The notes under the pieces: model-generated
Told to the model about the DNA's origin: nothing
The model's database searches: none
The model's input: only the letters and a program-made list of their open reading frames with translations
Assembly: GCF_002102155.1 (NCBI RefSeq)
Contig: NZ_LQOU01000002.1
Coordinates: 207,782-271,781 of the forward strand
Direction of reading: 5' to 3'
Length of the DNA: 64,000 nucleotides
DNA from: Mycobacterium europaeum
GTDB taxonomy: Bacteria; Actinomycetota; Actinomycetes; Mycobacteriales; Mycobacteriaceae
Made by a program: the position numbers and the translations under genes
Shown here: in pieces, positions 42,916 to 57,900 of the stretch
Position numbering within the stretch: the first letter of the stretch is position 1
How the letters are laid out: each line of letters starts with the position of its first letter

Positions 42916-45900
42916 GTGGAACGCAGTGACCGCGCATTGCCGTTGACGCGGGCGCAGCTGGACATCTGGCTCGCGCAGCAAACGGGTCACTTCGATGTGG
43001 CGTGGCAGCTCGGGGTGCTCGTGCGGATCGAGGGCACGGTTGACCGCGCTTTGTTCGAGCAGGCGATGCGTCACGTGGTCGGCGAGGCCGAAAGCATCCG
43101 GGCGAGCTTCTTCGAGGTGGACGGTGAAGTCTTCCAGACCGCGCTCGAGGACCCCGAGATCGATCTGGCCTTCTATGACGTGAGCGGTTCGCCCGATCCC
43201 GAGCGTGAGGTCCGGGAGAGGGCGTCGGCCATCCAACGGACACCGATGCCGCTCACCGGCCCGATGATCAACTTCCACCTGTTCCAAACGGCGCCCGACG
43301 AGTACTACTGGTTCAGCTGCTGCCATCACATCGCCATCGACGGGTTGGGCATCGCCCTGCTGGGCCGCCGCATTGCGGCCGTCTATTCCGCACTTGCCTC
43401 CGGTGTGCCGATATCGCCGGCCTTCTTCGGCTCGTTGCGCGACCTCGTCGACAGCGAGGCCGAGTACGCGGCGTCCGCCGATTACGTCGCGGACCAGACC
43501 TATTGGACCGAGCACCTTCCCTCCGCACGCGGGGGCGATTACCGGCTGACCCAAACCGCCAGCGAGCGGGATCCCTACGCGCCCTCTGCGCCGGTCCAAT
43601 TGGATTCCTCGGCGGTCGGCCTGATCAAACAGCTGTCCAAGGCCCTGGGCATCCGCCGATCGTCGGTACTCACCGCTGCGTGCGCGCTCTTGGTGCGCGC
43701 GTTCCGCACCGACAATTCCGACGAGGTGGTGCTCGACTTCCCGGTCAGCCGCCGCACGGATCCCGAATCGAAGACGCATCCCGGCATGCTCGCCGGGGTG
43801 GTGCCGCTCGTCTTGACCGCGGCACCGCACGGGACGGTCGCCGACTTCCTCCGGCAGGTTGACACCCGCTCACGGGAAGCGTTGCGGCATCAGCGCTTTC
43901 CGGTTCACATGCTCGGCGGTGACGGCGGGTTCCGTGGCGCGCCTCAGGCGTCCAGCCGGGTCGTCGTCAACTTCGTTCCGGCCCGACTCACCCTCAGCCT
44001 CGCCGGCGTTCCGGCGACCGCCACGTACACCACCTTCGGCCCGGTCGGTCACTTCGGGCTGTTCTTCCTCGGCTTCGGGGATCAGCAGTTCCTGAGCACC
44101 GTCGGTGTCGGGCAACCGTTCTCGAACTTCGACGTCTCGGACTTGGCCGGGCGGTTGCAGCGGGTGCTGGTGGCGATGGCGGGTGATCCGTCGCGGGCGT
44201 TGTCGTCGGTGGATGTGCTTGGCGATGACGAGTGTGCCCGGTTGGAAGTGTTTGGTAATCGGGCGGTTTTGACTGGTTCGGGGCCGGTGCCGGTGTCGGT
44301 GCCTTCGTTGTTTGCCGGGCAGGTGGCGCGGGCGCCGGGGGCGGTGGCGTTGGTGTGTGGGGGCCGGTCGGTGTCGTATCGCGAGTTGGATGCGGCGTCG
44401 AATCGGTTGGCGCATCGTTTGGTGGCGCAGGGCGCGGGTCCGGGACAGACTGTGGCGCTGCTGTTTTCGCGGTCGGCCGAGGCGGTTGCGGCGATGTTGG
44501 CGGTGCTCAAGACCGGGGCGGCCTATCTTCCGATCGATCCGGTGTCTCCGGATTCGCGGATCGGGTTCCTGCTCGCTGACGTCGCGCCGGTGGCGGTAGT
44601 TACCACCGCGGAGCTGGCCGGGCGTCTGGCCGGGCGTGGCGTGGCGGTGATTGATGTGGACGATCCGCGCCTCGACGGCGAGCCTGAGACGGCTTTGCCC
44701 GAGCCGGATGCCGAGGGTGTGGCGTATGTGATTTACACCTCGGGTACCACCGGTGTGCCCAAAGGTGTTGCGGTGACGCATCGTAACGTGACGCAGTTGA
44801 TCGGGTCGCTGGATGCGGGTTTGCCGGTGCCGGGGGTGTGGTCGCATTGTCATTCGCCGGCCTTCGATGTGTCGGTGTGGGAGATTTTCGCCCCGCTGCT
44901 GCGTGGAGGGCGGGTGGTGATCGTCGATGAGGACACCGCGCGTGCGCCCGAGGAGCTGCACGCGGTGCTGGTCGCCGAAGAGGTGACGGTGTTGACCCAG
45001 ACGCCGTCGGCGGTGGCGATGCTGGATCCGGCCGGCCTGGAGGGTGTGGCGTTGGTGCTGGCCGGGGAGGCCTGCCCGCCTGAGGTGGTGGATCGGTGGG
45101 CGCCGGGTCGGGTGCTGGTCAATGCCTATGGGCCGACCGAGACCACCATGTGTGTGGCGATCAGCGCCCCGCTGCAGGCGGGGACGGGCGTGGCGCCGAT
45201 CGGGTCGCCGGTGCGGCAGGCGGGCTTGTTTGTGCTCGATGGCTGGTTGCGGCCGGTGCCGGTCGGGGTGGTCGGGGAGTTGTATGTGGCCGGCGCCGGG
45301 GTGGCCACCGGTTACGTGGGTCGGGCGGGGTTGACCGGGGCGCGGTTTGTGGCGTGTCCGTTCGGCGGGGCCGGTCAGCGGATGTATCGGACCGGGGATT
45401 TGGCCTGTTGGGGTGCTGATGGGCAGCTGCGCTATCTGGGGCGCGCCGACGAGCAGGTCAAGATCCGCGGCTACCGCATCGAGTTGGGCGAAATCCAGGC
45501 CGCGCTGGCCGGTTTGGACGGGGTTGAGCAGGCGGTGGTGATCGCCCGCGAGGACCGCCCCGGCGACAAGCGCCTGGTCGGCTACGTGACCGGCGCCGCC
45601 GATACCGCCGCGCTTCGCACCCAGCTGTCCGAGCGGTTGCCGGGGTTCATGGTGCCCGCGGCCATCGTCGGGCTGCAAACCCTGCCGTTGACCGCCAACG
45701 GCAAGCTGGACACCCGCGCGCTACCGACACCGGAATACGCCACCGGTGCCTACCACGCCCCGCAAAACGCAGTCGAAGAAATCCTGGCCACCATCTACGC
45801 CGAAGTCCTGGGCACCGACCGCGTCAGCACCCACGACTCCTTCTTCGAACTCGGCGGCGACAGCATCCTGGCCCTGCAGGTGGTGTCGCGGGCGCGGGCC

Positions 45901-48900
45901 GCCGGCCTGAGGTGCCGTCCCCGCGACGTCTTCGTCGAGCAGACCGTCGCCCGCCTGGCCCGCGTGGCGGCGGTGGCCGGCGGCGAAGCCGACGTGATCG
46001 ACGAGGGTCTCGGCCCGGTACGGGCCACCCCGATCATGCGGTGGCTGCAAAGCGTGAACGGCCCGATCGACGAGTTCAACCAGACGATGTTGCTGCAGGC
46101 GCCCGCGGGCGTGGCCGAGGCCGACGTGGCGATTCTGTTGCAGGCCTTGCTGGATCGGCATGCCATGCTGCGGCTGCGCGTCGATCGCGACGGCGCCGAC
46201 GGATGGTCGTTGCGGGTGCCCGACCCGGGGTCCGTGGACGCCGCCGGCTGCCTGCGGTCGGTGGAGGTGCTCTCCGGCGAGGCGCTGGCGGCGGCCCGGT
46301 CGCGACTCGACCCCGCCACCGGGACGATGCTGAGCGCGGTGTGGGTCGCCCCCACCGGTCAGCTGGCGCTGATCGTCCACCACCTGGCCGTCGACGGGGT
46401 CTCCTGGCGAATCCTGGTGGAAGACTTGAATATCGCGTGGGCGCAGCACCGCGGCGGCCAGCCGGTGGAGTTGCCGGCGGGCGGGACGTCGTTCGCCCGG
46501 TGGGCGTCGCTGCTCGACGAGCACGCGCGCCGCGCGGAGGTCATCGAGCAAATCGCGGCATGGAAGCGGACCGCGGCGACCCCGCCCGCGCTGCCGGCGG
46601 TGCGCCCCGACGTCGATACCTACGCCACGGCCGGGCACCTGTCGGTGTCGCTGGACGCCGAGGTCACCCGCACGCTGATCGGCGAGGCGCCGGCGGCGTT
46701 TCACGCCGGCGTGCAAGACATCCTGTTGATCGCGTTCGGGCTGGCGTGGGCGGAATTCCTGGGCCCCGACATTGCCAGTGCCGCGCCGATAGCCATCGAC
46801 GTCGAGGGCCACGGCCGCCACGAGGAACTCGCGCCCGACGTGGACCTCTCGCGCACCGTCGGCTGGTTCACCACCAAATACCCGGTCGCTTTGACCGTCG
46901 GCCCCACGTCGTGGGCCCAGGTGCAGGCCGGGGAGCCGGCGCTGGGAACGCTGATCAAGGAAGGCAAGGAACAGCTTCGCGCCGTGCCGCACCCGCTGAC
47001 CTACGGCGTGCTGCGCTACCTCAACGGTGACGCGGAGCTGGACGGCGCCGACCCGTCGATCGGCTTCAACTATCTCGGTCGCCTGGTCGCGGGAACCGAG
47101 CTGTCCGACGAGCTGTGGCGGCTGCACCCGGAGAGCCTCTCGCTGACCGGCGCCGCCGCGGCGATCCCGATGCCGTTGGCGCACACCGTCGAACTCAACG
47201 CCGGCACCGTCGACACCGACGCCGGTCCGCAACTGCACGCCAACTGGACCTGGGCGCCGTCGGCCCTCGACGAAGCGCAGATCCGCCGGCTGAGCCAATT
47301 GTGGTTCGACGCCTTGTCCGGCGTCTGCGCGCACGTGCGGGCCGGGGGCGGCGGGCTCACGCCGTCGGACATCGCGCCCGCCCGCCTGAGCCAACCGCAG
47401 ATCGATGAGCTGCACCGGCGATACGACCTCGCCGACATCCTGCCGCTGACCCCGCTGCAACAGGGCCTGCTCTTCCACTCCAGCACCGCGCACGGCAGCG
47501 ACGACATGTACGCGGTGCAGCTGGATTTCACGCTCACCGGCCCGCTGGACCCCGACCGCCTGCACGACGCCGTACACGCGGTGATCAACCGGCATCCGCA
47601 CCTGGCGGCCTGGTTCTACGAGCGGTTCGACGAGCCGGTGCAGATCATCCCCGCCAATCCCGTGGTGGAGTGGCGATGCGTCGAACTCGACACCGAGCAG
47701 CAGATCGAGGAGCTCTGCGCCGCCGAACGCGCCGCGGTCGGCGACCTGGCCGAGCGGCCGCCCTTCCGGGTGGCGGTGATACGCACCGGAGCGGACCGGC
47801 ACCGGCTGGTGCTGACCAACCACCACATCGTGCTCGACGGATGGTCGCTGCCGATTCTGCTCCGCGAAATCTTCACCAGCTACTACGGCGAACCGCTGCC
47901 CGCGGCCGCGCCCTACCGCAGCTTCGTCACCTGGCTGGCCGATCGCGACCTCGACGCCGCCCGCGCGGCCTGGGCCGACGTGCTCGCCGACTTCGAGACG
48001 CCGACGCTCGTCGGCCCGAACGACCGCCTGGGCCAAGGGCGGCGCGGCGCGGCATCGTTCCGGGTGGCCGAGAAGACCACCCGCGCCGTCACCGAATTGG
48101 CACGCTCCTGCCACACCACCGTCAGCACCGTCTTGCACGGTGCCTGGGCGCTGCTCCTGACCTCGCTGACCGGCCAGCACGATGTCGTATTCGGCACACC
48201 GCGGTCTCGCGTGGGCCAGCTGGAAGTCGACGGCGCGGAATCGATGGTGGGGCTGCTGATCAATACAGTGCCCGTGCGGGCCAACATCGCCGCGACCACC
48301 ACCACCGCGGAGCTGCTACGTCAGCTGCAGGAGACCAACAACGACACCATCGAACATCAGCACCTGGCGCTCAACGACATCCATCGCCTCACCGGACACG
48401 AGCAGCTCTTCGACACCCTGTTCGTCTACGAGAACTACCCGATCGGCGACGGCATGCAGCTGGGCCCCGACGGGCTGGCCATCGCCGGGTTCACCAACCG
48501 CGAGTACAACCACTACCCACTGACAATGGAGGCGCTCCCGGGCCGCGAACTCGGCCTGCACGTCGAGTTCGACGCCGACGTGTTCGACGTCGAAAGTGTT
48601 GAGGCGCTTGTCGAACGCTTCCGCCGGGTGTTGGTGGCGATGACGTCTGATCCCGGACGGCGACTCTCGTCCGTGGGGCTGCTCGACCGCGACGAGCGCA
48701 ACCTGGTGCTGGCGGAGCTGTCCGGCGCCGGTGCGGCCGCGCCGATGGGCGTGGCGCCGGAGTTGCTGGCGGCGGCGGCCTCGGCCGACCCGGACGCCGT
48801 CGCCGTGGTCGACGGCGAGCGGCGGCTGTCGTACCGCCAGCTCGACGAATGGTCTAACCGCCTGGCCCGCAGGCTGATCGACGCCGGCGTGGGTCCCGAG

Positions 48901-51900
48901 CGCGCTGTGGGCGTGGCGATGGATCGCTGCCTCGAGTTGGTGGTCGCGTGGTGGGCGGTGGTCAAGGCCGGCGGCGTCCACGCACCGATCGATCTGGACC
49001 ACCCCGTCGAGCGGATCACCGCGGTGCTGGAATCCGCGGGAGCGGTCTGCGTATTGACTTGTGGCGCGGACGAAGTAGCCGGGGCAGGCGCGCGGCCGGT
49101 GCTGCGTATCGACGGGCTGGATCTGTCCGGGCACAGCGCAGAGCCGATCACCGGCGCCGATCGGTTGGCGCCACTGACGGCGCATGATGCGGCCTATGTG
49201 ATCTTCACGTCGGGGTCGACCGGCATCCCCAAGGGTGTAGTGGTGGGGCACGCGGGTCTGCTGGGATGGGCTGCCGCGCAACGCGAGTCCTGTGGGTTGG
49301 ACGCGGATGCCAGGGTGCTGATGGTGGCCTCGCCCACCTTCGACGCGTCGGTCGGTGAGATGCTGTTGGCGGCGGTGTCGGGGGCGGCGCTGGTGGTGGC
49401 CCCCGCCGGGGTGTACGCGGGCGAGCCGCTGACCGCGCTGCTGCAGAGCCAACGCGTCAACGCGGCCTTCCTGACCCCGACGGTGCTGTCGTCGTTGGAT
49501 CGTTCCCGGTTGCCCGAGTTCGACAGATTGATGGTCGGCGGCGAAGCGTGCCCGGCGGAGTTGGTGGCGGCCTGGGCGCCGGGCCGGCGCATGTTCAACG
49601 TCTACGGTCCGACCGAAACCACCATCTGGGTCACCATGAGCGCGCCCCTGTCGGCCGAGGGGCCGGTGCGGATCGGCACCCCGATCCCGGGCGTGTGTGC
49701 CATGGTGCTCGACGCCTGGCTGAACCCGGCGCCGGTCGGGGTGGTGGGCGAGCTGTATGTGAGCGGGCCCGCGCTGGCGCACGGCTACATGGGGCGCGTG
49801 GACCTGACGGCGGAACGGTTCGTGGCCAACCCGTTTGGCGGCGCCGGTTCGCGCATGTACCGGACCGGCGACCTGGTGCGCTGGACCCGCGACGGCACCC
49901 TGGATTTCGTCGGCCGCGCCGACAAACAGATCAAATTGCGCGGCCAGCGCATCGAATTGGGTGAGATCGAGAACACGCTGCTGGCCTGCTCGCACGTCAC
50001 CCAGGCCGCCGTGACTGTGCGTGACGGCGCCGCGGGATCTCATCTGGTCGCCTACGTCACCCTCGACCACACCACCAACGCCGACCACGACGTGGAAGAC
50101 GTCGAAGAGTGGCAGCACCTCTACGACGACCTGTACGGCGCCGACCTCGGATCCCGTTTCGGCATGGATTTCCGCGGCTGGAACAGCAGTTACACCGGCG
50201 AGCCGATCCCGCTCGAGGAGATGATCGAATGGCGTGCCGCCACGGTCGATCGGATCATGGCCCTGCGGCCGCGGCGCGTCCTCGAGATCGGCGCGGGCTC
50301 GGGATTGCTGCTGTCGCAGATCGCGCCGGAGTGCGAGCAGTACGTCGCCACCGACTTCTCGCCCGTGGCGATCGAAAACCTCGCCCGCTCGCTGGAGGAG
50401 TCGCAGTTCGCCTGGCGGGACCGGGTCGAGTTGTTCACCCAGCCCGCCCACGTCACGGACCGGTTGCCGCAAGGCCATTTCGACACCGTCATCGTCAACT
50501 CCGTCGTCCAGTACTTCCCCAACGCGGGATATCTGGCCGAGGTCATCGACCACGCGATGGAGCTCCTGGCCCCGGGCGGGGCGCTGTTCATCGGCGACGT
50601 CCGTAACCACGCGCTGCAGGGCGCGTTCCAGACCGGGATCGCCCTATCGCGTAGCGCCGACACCGCCGATGCTGACGAGATACGCAAGCGGGTCAGCCAC
50701 GCCATGCTCGGCGAGACCGAATTGCTCTTGGCCCCTGACTTTTTCACCACCTGGGCCGTCAACCGGCCGTCGGTGGGCGGCCTGGAGATCCAGGTCAAAC
50801 GTGGCGTGTCCGACAACGAGCTGAACCGGTACCGCTACGACATCGTCATCCACAAGGCGCCCGCAGCCGTGCGGTCGGTGGCGACGGCACCCACCTGGTC
50901 GTGGACCGAGCGCGCGGGCCTGGATGGACTGCGCGACGACTTGATGTCGCTGCGTCCTGCCGTGGTCCGCGTCACCGACATCCCGCAGGCCGGAGTGATC
51001 GCCGACGTCCGCATCCAGGGTGGGCTCGCCGCGGGCCTGTCCGTCAAGGACGCGCTGGCCCAAGCCAGCCCCGACGCGCCGGTCGCCGTCGCCGAAGAAC
51101 TGCATCGCATCGGCGACTCCGCGGGCTATCGTGTGGCCGTTACCTGGGGTGCCCAAACCGGCTCCCTCAGTGCGGTTTTCGTCGATTCCGACGACCAGCC
51201 TGCCGCAGCCTTGACCGATCTGTACCTGCCTCCGGCGGGAATGCGCCAGCGCACCAGCCATGCCAATGACCCTCGCACCAACACCAAGATCGGTGAGGTG
51301 CGCGAGCAACTGAACGCATGGTTGCCCGAATACATGGTGCCGACACACATCGTGGCGCTCGAGGAATTCCCGATGACCTCCTCGGGCAAGCTCGATCGCA
51401 GGGCCCTGCCCGAACCGGAGTACCAGGACGTGGATCGTTACCGCGCCCCGTCCACTCCCGCCGAAGAGATCCTCGTTGGCATCTACGGACAGGTGCTCGG
51501 GCTGGAGCGGGTCGGCGTCGACGACTCGTTCTTCGACCTGGGCGGGGACTCACTGTCGGCGATGCGCCTGATCGCCGCGGTCAACGCCAGCATGAACGCG
51601 AACCTCGGGGTGCGGGCCGTGTTCGAGGCGCCCACCGTCGCCGAGTTGGTGCGTCTCGTCGGCGACGAAACCAACTGGCCGGAGCCCCTGGTAGCGCGGG
51701 ACCGCCCCGCGGTGATCCCGCTGTCATTCGCCCAGACCCGGCTGTGGTTCATCGACCAGTTCCAAGGCCCCTCACCGATTTACAACGTCACCGTGGCGTT
51801 GCGGCTGCGCGGGTATCTGAACGCCGACGCGCTTGGTGCGGCGCTGGCCGACGTCGTGGCCCGGCACGAAAGCCTGCGCACGGTGTTCGCGGCTGCCGAC

Positions 51901-54900
51901 GGGGTCCCGCAACAGGTGGTGATTCCCGCCGAGCGGATCGGCTTTGCCTGCGAGGTCATCGACGCCCGCGGGTGGCCGGAAGACCGGCTGCGTGAGCGCA
52001 TGGCCGCGGCGGCCCGCTACACCTTCGATCTTGCCAGCGAAAGCCCGCTGCACACAGAGCTTTTCACCCTCGGCGACGACGCGCACATCCTGGTCGTCGC
52101 GGTGCATCACATCGCCGCCGACGGCTGGTCGATCACTCCCTTCGCGCGGGACCTCGGGGTGGCGTATGCCAGCCGGTGCGCGGGGCATGCCCCTGCCTGG
52201 GCGCCGTTGGCGGTGCAGTATGTCGACTACACGCTTTGGCAGCGCGCGCATCTCGGCGACGTCGACGATGCCGACAGCCGCATCGCGGCCCAGCTGAACT
52301 TCTGGGCCGGCGCCCTGGCCGGGCTGCCCGAACGCCTGCAGCTGCCCACGGATCGGCCCTACCCGCAGGTCGCCGACCACCGCGGCGCCCGGCTGGCGGT
52401 GGACTGGCCGGCGGAGCTACAGCAGCAGATTCGCCGCGTGGCGCGCGAGCACAACGCGACCAGCTTCATGGTGATCCAGGCCGCGTTCGCCGCGCTGCTG
52501 TCCCGGATCGCCGCCGCGGACGACGTGGCGGTGGGTTTCCCGATCGCCGGGCGATCCGAGCCGGCGCTCGACGAACTGATCGGCTTCTTCGTCAACACCC
52601 TGGTGCTGCGGGTCGACCTGAAAGAGCTGGGCGGGGATCCCACGTTCGCCGACCTGTTGGCGCAGGTGCGCCGGCGCAGCCTGGCCGCCTTCGAACACCA
52701 GGACGTGCCCTTCGAACTGTTGGTGGAACGGCTGAACCCCGCTCGGAGTCTGGCCCACCATCCGCTGATCCAGGTGTTGTTGGGCTGGGAGAACTTCCCC
52801 GGGGAGGTCACTGCTCCGGCGGGCGGACTGGCCCTGGGTGATCTACAGGTCACGCCGATGCCGGTGCACACCGACACCGCCCGGATGGATTTGACGTTCT
52901 CCCTGGCCGAGCGCTTTACCGACTCCGGCGCGCGCGCCGGCATCGTCGTGACGGCCGAATACCGCACCGACGTATTCGACGCAAACACGGTCGAGCGATT
53001 GATCGAGCGGTTGCAGCGGCTGCTGACGGTGGTCGCCGCCGAACCGGACCGACGGCTGTCGTCGGTGGACCTGCTCGATGCCGGTGAGCACGCCCGCCTG
53101 GAGAGGTGGGGCAACAGGGGAGTGCTGACCCGGCCGGCGACGCCGAAGTCGGTCCCCGCGTTGTTCGCCGCGCAGGCGGCCCGCACCCCCGACGCGGTCG
53201 CGTTGGTCTGCGACGGCAAGTCGATGACGTACCGGGAGCTGGACGAGGCCGCCAACCGGCTGGCGCACCTGCTGATCCACCACGGCGCGCGTCCGGGCGA
53301 GCGGGTGGCGCTGCTGTTCTCGCGCTCGGCCGAGGCGATCGTGGCGATCCTGGCCGCGCTCAAATCCGGGGCCGCCTACCTGCCGATCGACCCGGCACTG
53401 CCGGCGGCCCGGATGGAGTTCATGCTCACCGACGCCGCGCCGATCGCCGCCGTCACCACGGCCGCCCTGGCCGGCCGGCTGGACGGCTTCGGCCTGGCGG
53501 TCGTCGACGTGGACGACCCCGCCGTGGGCGACCAACCCGCCACGGCGCCGCCGCTGCCCGCACCCGACGACCTGGCCCACATCATCTACACGTCCGGCAC
53601 CACCGGTGTGCCCAAAGGCGTTGCGGTAACGCAGCACAACGTCGCCCAACTCTTCGACGACCTGCGCCTGGGCATCGAACTCTCGGCGGAACAGGTGTGG
53701 ACCCAGTTCCACTCCTATGCCTTCGACTTCTCGGTGTGGGAGATCTGGGGCGCACTGCTGCACGGCGGGCGCCTGGTGCTCGTGCCCGAGGCGGTTTCCC
53801 GTTCGCCGGAGGAATTCCACGCCCTGCTGGTCGGCGAGGGAGTCACGGTGCTCACCCAAACCCCGTCCGCCGTCGGGATGCTGCCGACCGACGGACTGGA
53901 CGGGACCGCGCTGGTGATCGGCGCGGAGCCCTGCCCGCCCGAGCTGGTGGACCGTTGGGCACCCGCGCGGGTGATGGTGAACGTCTACGGCCCAACCGAA
54001 ACCACGATGTGGGCGTGCAAGAGCGCGCCGCTGGAAGCGGGATCGGGCTTCCCGCCGATCGGCTCCCCGGTCACCCGGGCGGCCTTCTTCGTGCTCGACG
54101 AATGGCTGCGGCCCGTGCCGGCCGGGGTGGTCGGCGAGCTGTACCTGGCCGGCGACGGGGTCGGCGTCGGGTACTGGCGCCGCTCCGCGCTGACCGCCTC
54201 GCGGTTCATGGCCTGCCCGTTCGGTGCGCCCGGCGCTCGCATGTACCGCACCGGCGACCTGGTGTGCTGGGGCACCGACGGGCAACTGCGCTACCTGGGC
54301 CGCGCCGACGAGCAGGTCAAGATCCGCGGCTACCGCATCGAACTCGGCGAAATCCAGTCGGCGCTGGGCGGTTTGGACGGGGTGGAGCAGGCGGTGGTCG
54401 TCGCCCGCGAGGACCGTCCCGGTGACAAACGCCTCGTCGGCTACGTCACCGGCACCGTGGATGCGGGCCGGGCTCGCGCCGCGCTGGCCGAGCGGCTGCC
54501 CGCCTATATGGTCCCCGCCGCGGTCGTCGCGCTGCCGGCCCTGCCCATGACGGTCAACGGCAAGCTCGACGCCCGCGCCCTGCCCGCGCCCGACTATCGG
54601 GACATCGACAACTACCGCGCCCCGACCACCGCGACCGAGGAGATCCTCGCCGGCATCTACGCCGAGGTGCTCGGCGTCGAACGCGTGGGGGTCGACGACT
54701 CGTTCTTCGATCTGGGCGGCGACTCGCTGTCCACGATGCGGCTGATCTCGGCGATCAACGCGTCTTTGGACACCGAACTCCCGGTGCGCGTCGTGTTCGA
54801 GGCGCCCACGGTCGCGCAGTTGGCGCCCCGCATCGACGAGGGCGCGGGCCGGCTGGCGCCGCTGGTGGCAAGCGAGCGACCGGCGGTGATCCCGTTGTCG

Positions 54901-57900
54901 TTCGCGCAGAGCCGGTTGTGGTTCATCCAGCAGTTGCAGGGGCCGTCGCCCGTCTACAACATGGCGGCCGCATTGCGGCTCGGCGGGCGCCTCGACGCCG
55001 ACGCGCTGTGCGCGGCCCTGGCCGATGTGGTGCGCCGCCACGAAAGCCTGCGCACCCTGTTCCCCGCCCGCGACGGAACGCCCGAGCAGGTGGTGATCCC
55101 GGCCGAGGACGTCGACTTCGGCTGGGACGTCGTCGACGCCACCGGATGGGCCGACGGCGAGCTGGGCGACGCCATCGAAGCGACGACCCGCCACGCCTTC
55201 GACCTCGCCGTCGAAACACCATTGCGCGCAAGACTATTCGCCATCGACGAGCGCGAACACCTGCTGGTGATCGTGGTACACCACATCGCCGCGGACGGGT
55301 TGTCGCTGACGCCGTTGGCCGCGGATCTGAGCACGGCGTACGCCGGGAGGTCCGCGGGCCGGGCGCCGGCGTGGGCGGACCTGCCCGTGCAGTACGTCGA
55401 CTACACGCTCTGGCAGCGGGCACAATTCGGCGACCTGGACGATGGCGACAGCCCCATCGCGGCGCAGCTGTCCTACTGGCTGGACACCCTGTCCGGGATG
55501 CCCGAGCGGTTGCAACTGCCCACCGACCGGCCTTACCCGCCGGTCGCCGACCAGCGCGGGTCCAGCGTGGTCGTGGACTGGCCGGCGGAGCTGCAGCAGC
55601 AGATTCGCCGGATTGCCCGCCAACACAACGCGACCACGTTCATGGTGGTGCAGGCCGCGCTCGCCGTGCTGTTGTCGAAGATCGGTGGCACCGCGGATGT
55701 TTCGGTGGGCTTCCCGATCGCCGGGCGCCGCGACCGCGCGCTCGACCAGCTCGTCGGCTTCTTCGTCAACACGCTGGTGCTGCGGGTCGACCTGGCCGGC
55801 GACCCCAGCTTCTCCGAACTGCTGGAGCGGGTGCAGGCGCGCAGCCTGGCGGCCTTCGAAAACCAGGACGTGCCGTTCGAGTTGCTGGTGGAGCGGCTCA
55901 ACCCGGCCCGCAGCCTGACCCATCACCCGCTGGTGCAGGTGATGTTGGCCTGGCAGAACTTCGCCGGCCACGACGATCCCGCCGCCGGTCTGACGCTGGG
56001 CGACCTCGAGGTCAGCTCCGTGCCGGTCGACACCGATTCGGCCCGCATGGATCTGGTGTTCTCGCTTGCCGAACGCTGGAACGAGACGGGCGAGGCCGCC
56101 GGGATCGCCGGGCGGGTGGAATTCCGCACCGACGTGTTCGATGCACAGAGCATCGAAGCGCTGACCGAACGCCTGCAGCGGGTGTTGGTGGCGATGGTGG
56201 GTGACCCGTCGCGGGTGTTGTCTTCGGTGGACCTGCTCGACGGGACCGAGCACGCGCGTCTGGAAGAGCTTGGCAATACGGCGGTTTTGACGGGGCCGGC
56301 GACGGCGCCGTTGTCGGTGCCGGAGTTGTTCGCCGCGCAGGTGGCCGGCGCGCCGGAGGCGGTGGCCCTGGTGTGCGAGGGCCTGTCCGTGACCTACCGC
56401 GAGCTGGACGAGGCGTCGAACCGGTTGGCCCACCTGTTGGTGGCCCACGGTGCGCGGCCGGGACAGACTGTGGCGCTGCTCTTTTCGCGGTCGGCCGAAG
56501 CGGTCGCGGCGATTGTGGCGGTGCTCAAGACGGGGGCGGCCTACCTGCCGATCGACCCCTCCTCCCCGGATACCCGGATCGAGTTCATGCTCGGTGACGC
56601 CACGCCGGTCGTCGCGGTCAGCACCGCGGATCTGGCCAGACGGTTTGAAGGCCACAGCGTGCCTGTCATCGACGTCAACGATCGGCGCCTCGACACCTTG
56701 CCCGCCACCGACCTGCCGCTGCCGGGACCGGACAGTGTCGCCTACCTGATCTACACGTCGGGTACCACCGGTGTGCCCAAAGGGGTTGCGGTCACGCACC
56801 GCAACGTGGCCCAGTTGATCGGCTCGCTGAACGCCGGTTTGCCGGCGCCGGGGGTGTGGTCGCATGCGCATTCGCTGGCATTCGACGTGTCGGTGTGGGA
56901 GATCTTTGCCCCGCTGCTCCGCGGAGGGCGGCTGGTCGTGGTGCCCGAGTCCGTGGCCCGTTCACCGCAGGACTTCCACGCGGTATTGGTCGCCCAGGCC
57001 GTCAGCGTGCTGACCCAGACGCCGTCGGCGGTGGCGATGCTGGATCCGGTCGGCCTGGACGGTGTGGCGTTGGTGCTGGCCGGGGAGGCCTGCCCGCCTG
57101 AGGTGGTGGATCGGTGGGCGCCGGGTCGGGTGCTGGTCAACGCCTATGGGCCGACCGAGACCACGATGTGTGTGGCGATCAGCGCCCCATTGGAGGCGGG
57201 GTCAGGCGTGCCGCCGATCGGATTCCCGGTGCCCGAGGCGGCGCTGTTGGTGCTGGACGAGTCGTTGCGTCCCGTGCCCGAAGGCGTGGTCGGGGAGCTG
57301 TATGTGGCCGGATCCGGTGTCGCCGTGGGATATCTCGGCCGGCCCGGCCTGACTGCGTCGCGGTTTGTGGCCTGCCCGTTCGGCGGGGTCGGAACGCGGA
57401 TGTATCGCACCGGCGATTTGGTGCGCTGGAACAACGACGGGCAGCTGCAGTACTTCGGCCGCGCCGATGAGCAGGTCAAGGTCCGCGGCTATCGCATCGA
57501 GTTGGGCGAAATCCAGGCCGCGCTGGCCGGTTTGGACGGGGTGCAGCAGGCGGTGGTGATCGCGCGCGAGGACCGTCCCGGGGACAAGCGCCTGGTCGGC
57601 TATGTGACCGGCGCGGCTGACCCGGCGAAGCTGCGCGCAAAGCTGTCCGAGCGGTTGCCGGGGTTCATGGTGCCCGCGGCGATCGTCGGGCTGGAAACCG
57701 TGCCGTTGACCGCCAACGGCAAGCTGGACACCCGCGCGCTACCCACGCCGGAATACGCCGCCAGTGACTACCGCGCCCCGCAAAACGCGGTCGAAGAAAT
57801 CCTGGCCACCATCTACGCCGAAGTCCTGGGCGCTGACCGCGTCGGGGTCGACGACTCCTTCTTCGAACTCGGCGGCGACAGCATCTCGGCGATGGGCCTT

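Noticed and set aside
45721..48180. 819-aa reverse-strand open frame opposite the NRPS (with similar long ones at 48316-50610, 52843-55194, 58102-60141 and 62068-63741)
   Set aside because: High-GC shadow frames: His/Gln/Arg/Gly-rich low-complexity translations opposite a clearly coding forward frame with all NRPS motifs. No domains.
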